Positions 54,870-64,000 of a DNA stretch of 64,000 bases are shown here, in pieces. The position numbers and the translations under genes are program-made. The stretch covers positions 9,932,501 through 9,996,500 of the forward strand of contig NC_083518.1 of the NCBI RefSeq assembly GCF_032362555.1. The letters are read 5' to 3'. Under the pieces are notes generated by a model. That model made no database searches and was not told the DNA's origin. It saw nothing but the letters and a program-made list of their open reading frames with translations. Numbering within the stretch: the stretch's first letter is position 1; the number at the start of each line of letters is the position of its first letter. This stretch comes from Amyelois transitella (taxonomy: Eukaryota > Arthropoda > Insecta > Lepidoptera > Pyralidae).

Positions 54870-55839
54870 TTGTTAGAGAAATATCAGTGTGTCCAATATT
54901 AATAAGCTTGGACCCAAGTGTTTTTGAAAATATCAGACTTGGACCTGATTGTAATAAGTTAGTCAGTGATGAAAGGCAGATCGAAATAAATGTTTTATAC
55001 CTGGTATATAATTTGACCTAAAATGGCGGCGTAGTCACAAGACATACTTTTTAAAATTTTTGATGCCTGTATCAATTGATGAATGCAGAATAGTCCTTTT
55101 TTTCTTGTGCCGCTCCCGAAGTCTCCCGAATCAGTGAACTTGTCCATTCAAGTTAAATAGAGTCAATTCAACGAAGAATATAAAATATTGACTATTTTAT
55201 ATGTGAGATACATATGTTACGATAATTGGAAAGTGATAGTTTTGTATCATGGTCTAATTAGAGGCAAGTAAAGCGAGGATTACAGTATAAATATTTTTAA
55301 AGTATCAGAATATTAAAAAAAAACATGTTGATGTCTTTATGAGCTTTTGTTCTGTGACATGTCTTATTTTTTTTTCTTGTATTGAGATAAAATGTCCTAT
55401 TGTTAATTATTCTTCGTTGAATTGAAGATCTTTTGAAATAAGAAATCGAGATTTTAGTACAAATAATGCAGTTTTTTTTAAATAATGTTTTATAATTTCA
55501 ATACATTTTATGTATAAAGCATATGTATCATGCATTTATCAAATTATTTTTTAATGGTTGTATGTTTTTACCGGCGCTCAAAAAAGGTTTTATTATATGT
55601 TAAGTTTATACTTTCACACAGTTTTATATACGTAAAACAACGTTCAATAATACATTTCGCATAATTAATGTCTCTCAAAAAAAATATACAGTTAGAAATT
55701 GGTAAGTTTCGTAGAATCGTGGGTAACCGCAAGTTTCTTACTTGTACTTTAAGTCTTTTTAAGGCTCCAATGATTATTATTTTAAAATTTAGATCATGTT
55801 TTGTTCTTTATTTATTTTTGTTTGTAAGTTGAATAAAAT

Positions 55840-57070
55840 AATGATTATTCATTTGATTGTTTTATTTAAAACTTTATAAAAATACTCCATAGTCTGTTGG
55901 TTAATGAGTGGGGGTTAATCAGAACAGGGAAAAATATACTGTGATAAGATAAATATGCCCTGATAAAGATAAAAGGAACAACCAATTGGTCTACAGTTAA
56001 CCCAAGACTCGACCCAAGTGGTATTGGTCCATGGGTTAAGCTAGGTTCTTGGAGTTAAAGTTTGTATTTAAAAATATTTTCTTTTTTACATTTATTTTCT
56101 ATTATTCTGTATCTTTTATTTCTTTATATTTTTATATTTCAATATTAATATTATGTATATTTTATGTGTTTTGTAATTTTTTATAGATAAACTTATAGGA
56201 CAAAATTAACACAAGCATAGTCCTTACTATTTTAAAGGAAAATCCCAGTTGTTCTATTAGTAACACTAATAGGATTACGGTTTCGGGGGAAGAACTAGAA
56301 GAAAGAGTAGGTATACACCGGTATCCTAACTTAGATGTTGGTGTAACGAGTCACGCAAAGATATAGATTGTAGGTTTGTTGGCATCGTGGTACAAAATCT
56401 CGGATGGTGATTTCAGGACACGAAATGTGTAATTTGATCAGGTGACCAAAGTGGAATAAACAGTTTGTTCGTTCACCCCCCTCTTATGCCTGCGCATTGG
56501 AAGACGGTAGTACCATTAGGTATTCATATTTATAATTATATTTCTATTACAGTTATCGCACCACAAGTACGTCCATCTCAGTGTAGTCCAAAGGTTCGAC
56601 TGGTAGAGAATGCCTCATGGCATTAAGTCCACCTAGAATATGAATCAAAGAAATAGTTCGACACAGGCAATTAAAAAAATCGTAACACATGCTTCATCTA
56701 CATTATATTAACTAATATTAATACATTTGCACAATATACAATACAATTACAATACTTTGGTAAATCTTTGGTATATTTTGATACATTTTATCACAATATT
56801 TGTTACTCTATAAAAGATATGGAATGGTAAAATAGACAAAATTAACATAAATGCATGTTTCAAAGTGCGCAACATAAATTAAGATCTAACATGTATGATC
56901 TATATGTAGTAATTCATTTTTATTTGTATGAAAAGACATACAAATCTCTTTGGTAAATAATATGTAGTAGAAGAAAAATGTCATGGAAATAATTATTGTA
57001 CTTAACTAACTAGTATTGATAGTAAGAGCAATCTCTTGCGTGTCTTAATGATACCTCTTAGACAGCAGAT
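55840..57070. other. Intergenic space between convergent fumarase and RUNDC1
   Basis: AT-rich sequence with no gene. A small fragment near 56487 (CCTGCGCATTGGAAGACGGT) resembles the GCTGCAGTGCAG repeat family. Nothing else is recognised. Confidence 0.6.
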
Positions 57071-57120
57071 GAACCTATTTTATTTTAATAAAGCTAAGCT
57101 AAAATTTAGGCGCGAGAATG

Positions 57121-57126
57121 TTTATT
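57121..57126 (-). terminator. Candidate poly(A) signal of RUNDC1
   Basis: AATAAA on the - strand, about 250 nt after the stop codon; another lies at 57079-57084. Confidence 0.45.
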
Positions 57127-57377
57127 AACAGCTTAAATTATATAATAATTTATGTTGCCAAATAAACTTAACAATTGTTAAACAAACATTTGCCCACTTG
57201 TAAATTTTGCAACTAAAAATTCATATAGAAAGATACTTTATCAGATACAAATTTATAACAGCCAAGGCCTAATTTACAACATTATGACTAATTAAAGACT
57301 AGAATAATTAGGCTACAGCAAAATCAGTTGTGGAAGGCATCATAAAAGTTTGATTATGTATAAAAGTACTCTTAAAA

Positions 57378-59012
57378 TTACATAAATACATCCTTAATGT
57401 TCTGAAACTGTTTCACTGCAAGATCTACAGGTAATTCAAAGTTGTGCGGAGTCAGGCGGTCTAGACTCTGTAATGTGTCTTGAAAACCGGTGTTAACAAC
57501 ATAGCTTGTTGATGAATAGTAAGCATCAATTAATGCTCTGCTTTTAAGCATAATGTTTAACCAAACAACAAGCTTGTGAGAGTTTAAAGCGGCACAAACA
57601 AATGCTTTGAAATGAGCATCGTAACTTCTTTTATAAGGCGTGTGAGAAGCAAGTATACTTCCAATCGCACTGAGCAAACCTTGCTTGTTAGTTATAGTTG
57701 TACCACCTACTATATCTAAGTTAAAGCTTTGACTCAATTTTCTGGCCGGTGTAGAGTTAAACCGATCTCCATCGTTCAGTTCGTAATACCGCAATATCAA
57801 CTCCCAAATGTGAGGGGCGTTGCTTGAAGATGATCTTCGGACAGGAAAACAGCCTATTATAGGAACAAGAGATGTAGATTCAGGGCCTGTCAAGCCATGT
57901 TCTAGTAAGTCTCGTAAGTTCACAGCCAAATGTCTTCGCACAGCTGTTGTCAAAGGAGCATCATTGATAACAATGCCACCTTCTTCTGATTCACTGTCAT
58001 AAGTGTCAATAATTGTATGTGATGATCTGTCCCTTGATACTAAATGGAGAACAGCATCTATTGACATTTCCAATTTTGCTCGTAAGTTGCCCCAATGTGT
58101 GACTATTGTAGATTTCTTTTCATACGATCTACTAGTGTTTGGAGAACATCCAAACTGTGACACTGTAAATATTTGGATCAACGTGGATGCTTTCCTCATC
58201 AAGTTTATAGTTTCTGCTTTCAGGTCATCATTTGTCTTATTCCTATTGAAATTCTTCTCAAAATTTTCTGATTTCACTTTCTTTGGTTCTGTTTTTGTTT
58301 TAACATCGTTACTTTTTAATTCTTCAGTTTTCATCAATTTGATAAATTTCTGCATGTCTTCTATGTGTACCTGTAGTTTACTAATGATTTCATCCTTGGA
58401 TAATTGCCTATCAGCATACTGTTTTACAGCACAATTGATTTGGTGCCTTAATTCGTCAACATTGAGGGGTTGGTGGCAGCCTTCCTCCAGACTTTGGTCT
58501 ATTTCACTTCGTAAATGCTCTATTAATGTTCTGTGTTTGCTATCACCGAGGCAGTTAGGATCCGACGCGAATCTTTCCAGTTCTTTTAATTGAGCTTTTA
58601 ATCTTTCGATGAAGTGAGATTGCCGAGCGCGTTGTCGACGCATTTTTCGTTCTAACTCCATACACTCACTGCAGTTCGCTTCCCCGGAGCTCCCTTGGGG
58701 TGCAGCTCGCGTGTCAGCTACTCCACGAGACGTGAACTCTTCAAGTGCCTTCAACATAACATCCTTCTCTTCTGGAGGAGCTTTTAGTATTTGCCGTAAA
58801 CGGAATTCTACTTGCGCGAGATGAGATGTCAAGGAAAACACTGATGACGATAGAATCTCCTGCTCTTCTTCCAAAGCGTGTAATCTGTCCCCATTATCTT
58901 GTTCTGGCGGACTTTCGTCACATAGTGTTTCTTTCGGAGCACCCAAAGGTTCCCTTCTTGGTTCCTGCCAAATAGGTATTTCATTGTCTTCATAATCACT
59001 GCTGTTGTCCAT
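57378..59012 (-). CDS. RUNDC1: RUN domain-containing protein 1-like, single exon
   Basis: A complete uninterrupted frame of 544 residues from the ATG at 59012. The frame extends two codons further upstream only through a GTG. Parts in order are an acidic N-terminus, helical/coiled-coil segments (about 45-95 and 115-235, e.g. ELERKMRRQRARQSHFIERL), a Lys-rich linker, and a C-terminal RUN domain (about 355-540, starting RRHLAVNLRDLLEHGLTG and containing HIWELILRYYEL). This matches RUNDC1 (human about 613 residues), a little-studied cytoplasmic protein. RUN domains generally bind small GTPases in membrane traffic. The gene is convergent with fumarase and 2.6 kb away. No frameshift or premature stop is seen. 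Confidence 0.85.
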   Translation of the reverse strand: MDNSSDYEDNEIPIWQEPRREPLGAPKETLCDESPPEQDNGDRLHALEEEQEILSSSVFSLTSHLAQVEFRLRQILKAPPEEKDVMLKALEEFTSRGVADTRAAPQGSSGEANCSECMELERKMRRQRARQSHFIERLKAQLKELERFASDPNCLGDSKHRTLIEHLRSEIDQSLEEGCHQPLNVDELRHQINCAVKQYADRQLSKDEIISKLQVHIEDMQKFIKLMKTEELKSNDVKTKTEPKKVKSENFEKNFNRNKTNDDLKAETINLMRKASTLIQIFTVSQFGCSPNTSRSYEKKSTIVTHWGNLRAKLEMSIDAVLHLVSRDRSSHTIIDTYDSESEEGGIVINDAPLTTAVRRHLAVNLRDLLEHGLTGPESTSLVPIIGCFPVRRSSSSNAPHIWELILRYYELNDGDRFNSTPARKLSQSFNLDIVGGTTITNKQGLLSAIGSILASHTPYKRSYDAHFKAFVCAALNSHKLVVWLNIMLKSRALIDAYYSSTSYVVNTGFQDTLQSLDRLTPHNFELPVDLAVKQFQNIKDVFM

Positions 59013-60760
59013 TTTCACTATACCGTCACAAAGAAAGGAAAACTTGCACTCATTTCGATTCGTTTAGGTTATTTGTTTATTGATTTTTCTGACATTACGC
59101 CTGAAAACTGAAATACCTACGTCATAGCTGAAGACGTCACGCTGACGTCAAGAGAGAATGAATGAAATATTGAATGAAATGACTTAATAAAAGTTAAATG
59201 ACCGGAAGTCATGTAAATATAACCGGACATCAGATGTATTTATAAATAATTCCGTGAGATTTTAAAATTAACTGTTCATTCATGAAATAAATATAAAGTA
59301 ATTTTTGCAGCAAGAAACATGAGGACAAACGACTTACTTAAGGATAACCGAAAACCCATGCAAGGTTAAACATCCTGTCTTCAGTTTTTTTGTTTGTAAT
59401 AGGTTCAATAGATGGCAGCTCATATACATTTTAAACACAGGATAATTTTTATTTTAGGTATTTGACCTCAGTACATATTCTTATCACGGGTGTCAGAGTA
59501 TTGGTATTGATATTGATCCAGTGGTATTGATGAATTTACAATAACATTAAAAATACAAGAAAATTATTATTAAATTCACCGCGAACTGAACCTCGCGAAG
59601 AATTTTATTGTGAATATCTTAAAACGAATGAACCGATTCTGTTTCAACATGAACTTAAATTTTTATTGACAGATCTTACGATCTATATTTTCAACAAAAT
59701 CAGACCAATGATTCAAAGTTATCGAGTTACAAAGAGACATACATAAAATAGGTAATAATTGTGCCCCGGGTAAAGTTATTAAGTACTTACCTTAGGTAGG
59801 GGAATCACATACAGATAAGTTTCCAAAATAAGATTAAACGGTGTCTCAGTCAGTCAGAAAAATGTGTTCTATTAGTTACACAAATTGCCCTCATGCACGT
59901 TCGCTTCGGCTGAGCAAATGGGAGCATTAATATTTGAGGACAGGAATATCGTGTGTCGATTCACTTGGCAGTTTTATTTTCGTTTAGAGAAAAAATATTT
60001 TAGGATTTACTCGTACTTACCTGTACGTTGATACTGAAAGAACGGTACATCAGAAAACAAAATTAATATTTTGTATGTAAGAAAATAATTGTTCCACTGT
60101 AATATTAATTTACTTTACTGTCCCACAATAACACAATATTAAATAACGAAAAATAACAAAAGAAAATAACATTTTAAAAGTATCACTAATATTCTAATCA
60201 CATGAATTAGAAACAATAAAAAATACATTTTATTCATTTTACCGCCTTATGGTGAAAACCGTTCTTAAATTTCAAATTATTAAAACAACTGCAATCTATA
60301 ATTTCGATTTCAAATTCAAAGCAAGTTATAATCTTGATTCTTGACGTAAAATTAACTTTCGAACAGTTATTTAAATAAAAATAAGTCAAATAATGGAAAT
60401 TATCCCGGTTCAGTTTCCGACTCCGCAAAATTGACATCAATCTGGAACGCATTTGAATTTCGGAAATGGAATTCGAGGCGTTGTGAAAAAATAGGTTCGT
60501 AGTTCCAATTTCAAATACGGTTCTCGGCGAAGCTATTCAGCAGGGCTTATCGGGGATTTCAAGGGCAGAATATTGATGTCGACGTTTGTATACATGTATA
60601 GCTACCTAATATGTATGAGTATTTTGATGTCGATCACACTATTTTTTTCTCACTATCAGGCTTGGACTTCTATCCCTAATTCCATACAGTATGTGAAATG
60701 CTTAAGTCTGGACTAAACCGCTCTTACGCAGAAATACAGACGATATTCTAAATCTGGAAC
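59013..60760. other. RUNDC1 upstream region
   Basis: AT-rich non-coding DNA containing the presumed RUNDC1 promoter just above 59012 (with a TGACGTCA-like CRE motif in CACGCTGACGTCAAGAG at about 59138). No other gene is visible. Confidence 0.4.
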
Positions 60761-60779
60761 CACTAAAGGACGACTTCAT

Positions 60780-60937
60780 TTTTTTTCATGGATGTCGTAG
60801 AAGAGGGAAATTTTGTAGGCGATGGGCTAGCAAGCCGTTCAGCTAAACGAGGCCTTTCAATCTTCTCAAGAACGTTGCCTCGGTCTAGCCCACAAAGGAT
60901 ATAAATATGATTATATGTATGTATGTAAACGAGCCAA
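60780..60937 (+). mobile_element. SINE-like fragment next to the LINE 5' end
   Basis: Begins in the body (ATGGATGTCGTAGAAG) and ends with the tail ATGATTATATGTATGTATGT. The retrotransposon 5' region starts immediately after it. Confidence 0.6.
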
Positions 60938-63900
60938 TGCCAATCTAAGGTCTGCCGCGCCGATGGATGCATGGCTAGGGGCGAGCCTAGTCTCGAGCGT
61001 GCCACTTCCGCCATGGGGTTGGGCGACCCCCAGGTAATGGCTAGCCTTACCCTGGCATGCGGGGCTCTGCTGGGGCGGACAAAATTGTTCCCTTGCGTCT
61101 CGTGGGAATCGCATGATGATCCGTAAAAAGCACCTAAATGGCGGCGATGGTGTCCGCACCCCATCACGTCTCGTTCCCGGCGGGAGCGGTATGCGGTCTG
61201 CTGAAAGCCGTTTTGCGACGATGAATGTAAGAGGAGGAATGAAGGAAAAGATTGAGGAAGTATGCCAGATGATGGATGAAAGACGTTTGGATGTGTTGTG
61301 CGTGAATGAAACGAAGCGGAAAGGATGCGACGCGACGCAGCACGGCCCTTACACGGCGTATTGGTCTGGAATTTCCAGTACCAGCCGAGGCTGTCAAGGG
61401 GTCGGTCTAATCCTTTCTGCACGAATGGCTGAGTGTGTGAATGAGTATGAGTGTGTCAGCCCTCGTCTTCTATGGATTAGGCTGAAAGTTGGAATCACTC
61501 GGATCTTCGTTTTAGGTGTTTATGCACCGTGGGATGTGGGTTCGAGGGGTACAACATCAGCAAAAAGCGAAAACGAGGAGTTCTGGAATAGTGTAAGAGA
61601 AGTATTGAAAGTTACCAAGCCAAATGAGAAGATTATTATGTTAGGTGATTTTAATGGATGGGTGGGTGTAAAGCGTGATGGATATGAAAAGGGTCTTGGT
61701 GCGTTTGGTGACGAAAAGGTGAATGATAATGGAAGAAGTGTATTAGAAATTTGTCTAGAGTGGGATCTTTTTGTGTCGAACTCAATGTTTCAACATAAAG
61801 AGATCCACACCTATACAAGAGTGGAAGGTATTTTAAAAAGTATGATAGACTTTGTGATTGTAGATGAAAGATTGAAGAACAAAGTGCTGGATACCCGTGC
61901 ATATCGCGGTGCTGGCATTGACTCGGACCATTTACTGGTGATATCCCGGATAAGGGGTATCTTCAATCGCTGGCGGCACAGGGTAAGGGAGCAAACCAGC
62001 GATTTGGAAAGAGTGAAAGTAGAAAATTTGCAAGATATGGATGTAAGTAAGAAGTATATTAATAGACTGAAGGATGAAATTGAAGATTTAGATGAGAGGA
62101 GCAATATTGAAGATGGATGGAAGGAATTTAAAGAAAGAATTGTGAAAGTAGCTGTTGAAGTGTGTGGTGTAAGTAGAAGAAGGAAAGGGAAAAATCACAA
62201 AAATGCGTGGATGAGTAAAGATGTGCAAGAACTTGTGCGATTAAAGAAGAAAGCATGGCTGGATTTGTTAGCAGCAAAAGCTAACTTAAGAATGCAAGAG
62301 GTTATAGATGAGGATGTGAATGAAGCACGTAAGGAATATAAAAAAATGAAAGATTTGGTTAAGAAAGCTGTGATTAGAAAGAAAGAAGAGTATAAAGAGG
62401 ATTTTGATAAAAGGCTATCAGAAGACTTTCAGTCAAATCTGAAAGTATTCTGGAAATCCGTAAGGTCAGCCCGAGGAAAAACTATAACCAGAGAGCTGAC
62501 TAGGATCAGATGCCAGGATGGTAGCGTTGTGAAAGGAGAAGAATGTGTGCTAAAGATATGGAAGGACTATTTTGAGAGTTTATTTGAAAAAAAGGAAGAA
62601 AATAAGAAAGAGTTCTGCTATAGCGAAGAAAAAGAGAATGAGATGGAAGGCGAAATTGAAATGTTTGAAATTGTGGAAGCACTTAAGAGTATGAAAGCGG
62701 GTAAGGCTGCCGGGTATGATAGAGTGTCGGTCGAGATGCTTAAAGCAGGAAAAGGCGTCGTAGCTAGACAGTTGTACTGCCTTTTCAATTTGTGTTGGAG
62801 AAGCGGCCGAGTACCAAAAGATTGGTGTAAGGCTGTTATTGTGCCACTTTACAAAGGAAAAGGGTCACAACTGGACTGCAAAAATTATCGTGGTATAAGC
62901 CTGCTTAGCGTCGTCGGCAAATTGTATGCTAAGGTATTGATTAATAGAGTCAGGAATGAAACTGATGACAAAATATGGGATGCTCAAGCGGGATTTCGAA
63001 AGGGAATGGGATGTACTGATCAGGTCTTTTCTTTGCGGTGCATAGCCGAAAAGTTTTTGGCCAAGAGTCAAAAAGTCTATTGCACATTCGTGGATTTGGA
63101 AAAGGCCTATGACAGAGTTGAGAGGAATGAATTGTGGTCAGCACTTTCTATGCATGGGGTGAGCAGTCTCTTGATACGAGCACTGAAATCCTTATATGAG
63201 GATTCGAGTGCTTGTGTCAGGATAAACGGAGCGCACACTGAGTGGTTTAAGATTGAGAAAGGTGTTAGGCAGGGATGTGTTGCGTCACCGTGGCTGTTCA
63301 ACCTATTTATGGATAGTTGTTTGACAGATTTGAAAGAGTCTGAAAGTGGATTAAGGATGAATGAATTACTCGTCAAATGTCTGCTCTATGCCGACGATCA
63401 GGTTATACTGGCGTCATCAGCGGAGGAGTTACAGGAGATGGTAAACTGTATGCATGAAGCTTTAAAAGAGAAAGGAATGAAAGTGAACGTAAGTAAAACT
63501 AAAACACTGGTTTTTGAAATGGAGAAAGAAATGACAGCATGTAATATTTTGATTGGAGGAGAAAAAGTTGAGCAAGTGAAAGAGTTTGTATATCTAGGAT
63601 CAAAGTTTACATCAGATGGCAAGTGTGATAGTGATATTGAAAGGAGAGTGAACGCGGGGAACATGGTGAATGGAGCTTTGCATGCCTTTATGAGCAGTCA
63701 GAAACTATCCAAAAAGGCTCGACTGGCTGTGCACAGGGGCGTGTTGGTCCCGACATTAATGTATGGGAGTGAAAGTTGGGTATGGCAAAAGAAGCACGAA
63801 AGCAGAATAAATGCAGTGGAAATGAGAGCGTTAAGGAGTATGTTGGGTGTGAAATTGAGTGACCGGATAAGGAACAGCGTGATAAGGGAATGTTGTGATG

Positions 63901-64000
63901 TGAAAGAAGATGTAGTTACAGGAATAGAAAAGGGTATGTTGAGATGGTTCGGTCATGTGGAGAGGATGAATGAAAACAGGTTGACTAAGCAGATATAGAT
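60938..64000 (+). mobile_element. Near full-length non-LTR retrotransposon (LINE), running to the window end
   Basis: A GC-rich 5' leader (about 60938-61112) is followed by one large frame (61113-63998). The 5' boundary is inferred from the end of the adjacent SINE tail. The 3' end lies beyond the window. Its sequence can be inferred from the truncated copies at 4666-4884, 11553-11769 and 49216-49303. Confidence 0.8.
61113..63998 (+). CDS. LINE ORF: AP endonuclease plus reverse transcriptase
   Basis: A 961-residue frame. The N-terminal AP-like endonuclease (about 30-285) shows FATMNVRGG, CVNETK, LGDFNGWVG (around residue 178) and DSDHLL (270-275). After a basic linker comes a reverse transcriptase (about 510-800) with KAAGYDRVS, NYRGISLLSVVGKLYAKVL, QAGFRKGMGCTDQ, FVDLEKAYDRVE, GVRQGCVASPWLFNLFMD and the catalytic YADD (759-762). 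The C-terminal segment holds LYGSE-like LMYGSESWVW and RWFGHVERMNENRL. Order and motifs fit an RTE-like or related AP-endonuclease LINE; the clade is uncertain. The frame stops at TAG just after LTKQI. Sister copies elsewhere continue with a GRPRRTYLDQI-type tail, so this stop may be premature. Confidence 0.9.
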   Translation: MMIRKKHLNGGDGVRTPSRLVPGGSGMRSAESRFATMNVRGGMKEKIEEVCQMMDERRLDVLCVNETKRKGCDATQHGPYTAYWSGISSTSRGCQGVGLILSARMAECVNEYECVSPRLLWIRLKVGITRIFVLGVYAPWDVGSRGTTSAKSENEEFWNSVREVLKVTKPNEKIIMLGDFNGWVGVKRDGYEKGLGAFGDEKVNDNGRSVLEICLEWDLFVSNSMFQHKEIHTYTRVEGILKSMIDFVIVDERLKNKVLDTRAYRGAGIDSDHLLVISRIRGIFNRWRHRVREQTSDLERVKVENLQDMDVSKKYINRLKDEIEDLDERSNIEDGWKEFKERIVKVAVEVCGVSRRRKGKNHKNAWMSKDVQELVRLKKKAWLDLLAAKANLRMQEVIDEDVNEARKEYKKMKDLVKKAVIRKKEEYKEDFDKRLSEDFQSNLKVFWKSVRSARGKTITRELTRIRCQDGSVVKGEECVLKIWKDYFESLFEKKEENKKEFCYSEEKENEMEGEIEMFEIVEALKSMKAGKAAGYDRVSVEMLKAGKGVVARQLYCLFNLCWRSGRVPKDWCKAVIVPLYKGKGSQLDCKNYRGISLLSVVGKLYAKVLINRVRNETDDKIWDAQAGFRKGMGCTDQVFSLRCIAEKFLAKSQKVYCTFVDLEKAYDRVERNELWSALSMHGVSSLLIRALKSLYEDSSACVRINGAHTEWFKIEKGVRQGCVASPWLFNLFMDSCLTDLKESESGLRMNELLVKCLLYADDQVILASSAEELQEMVNCMHEALKEKGMKVNVSKTKTLVFEMEKEMTACNILIGGEKVEQVKEFVYLGSKFTSDGKCDSDIERRVNAGNMVNGALHAFMSSQKLSKKARLAVHRGVLVPTLMYGSESWVWQKKHESRINAVEMRALRSMLGVKLSDRIRNSVIRECCDVKEDVVTGIEKGMLRWFGHVERMNENRLTKQI

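Noticed and set aside
58003..58593. 196-codon frame on the + strand
   Set aside because: It is antisense to the RUNDC1-like gene. Its hydrophobic composition is what the complement of a Lys/Glu-rich coiled coil gives.

Overview
This is AT-rich, repeat-dense animal nuclear DNA from a moth or butterfly (Lepidoptera). The evidence is intron-containing genes with insect-like orthologs, very long introns, GT-AG splice sites, and short interspersed repeats with TATG-type tails. No prokaryotic or viral gene organisation is seen. The species cannot be named from the sequence.

Layout. 1-19.3 kb is mostly non-coding (probably intronic or intergenic). It holds two orphan exon-like segments on the + strand (about 386-580 and 1598-1767), many SINE-like and LINE fragments, and a 111-nt hairpin at 9079-9189. 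At 19360-19559 (- strand) lies one exon of an LPGAT1-like lysophospholipid acyltransferase; its other exons are not visible. 20509-26199 (- strand) is a complete plexin A receptor in one uninterrupted 1896-residue reading frame, preceded by a GC-rich leader with an overlapping upstream reading frame. 26.4-33.2 kb is repeat-rich non-coding DNA. 33.2-38.4 kb is a degraded two-gene PIF/Harbinger DNA transposon: a split transposase on + and a Myb/SANT-like partner on -.

39382-54779 (+) is a complete class II fumarate hydratase gene. I rebuilt it exon by exon (10 coding exons, 500 residues, all junction phases consistent). It has a mitochondrial first exon and a second candidate first exon (41730-41774) that splices in the same phase and would give a cytosolic enzyme. 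The gene carries several local duplications: an exact 257-bp promoter/start duplication, a five-unit 151-bp array of the end of exon 5, a second array of the end of exon 8, and a single copy of the end of exon 7. Each exon-derived copy keeps the exon 3' end and its 5' splice site.

57378-59012 (-) is a single-exon RUNDC1-like gene (coiled coil plus RUN domain), convergent with fumarase. From about 60.94 kb to the window end (+) is a near full-length non-LTR retrotransposon with an AP-type endonuclease and a reverse transcriptase. Its 3' end is scattered through the window as short 5'-truncated copies with target-site duplications, and resembles the tail of the abundant SINE-like family, which suggests a LINE/SINE partnership.

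The host genes (acyltransferase, plexin, fumarase, RUNDC1) are functionally unrelated neighbours. The most unusual content is the duplication history and dual first exons of fumarase, the paired Harbinger genes with shared motifs at both element ends, and the intron-free plexin A.
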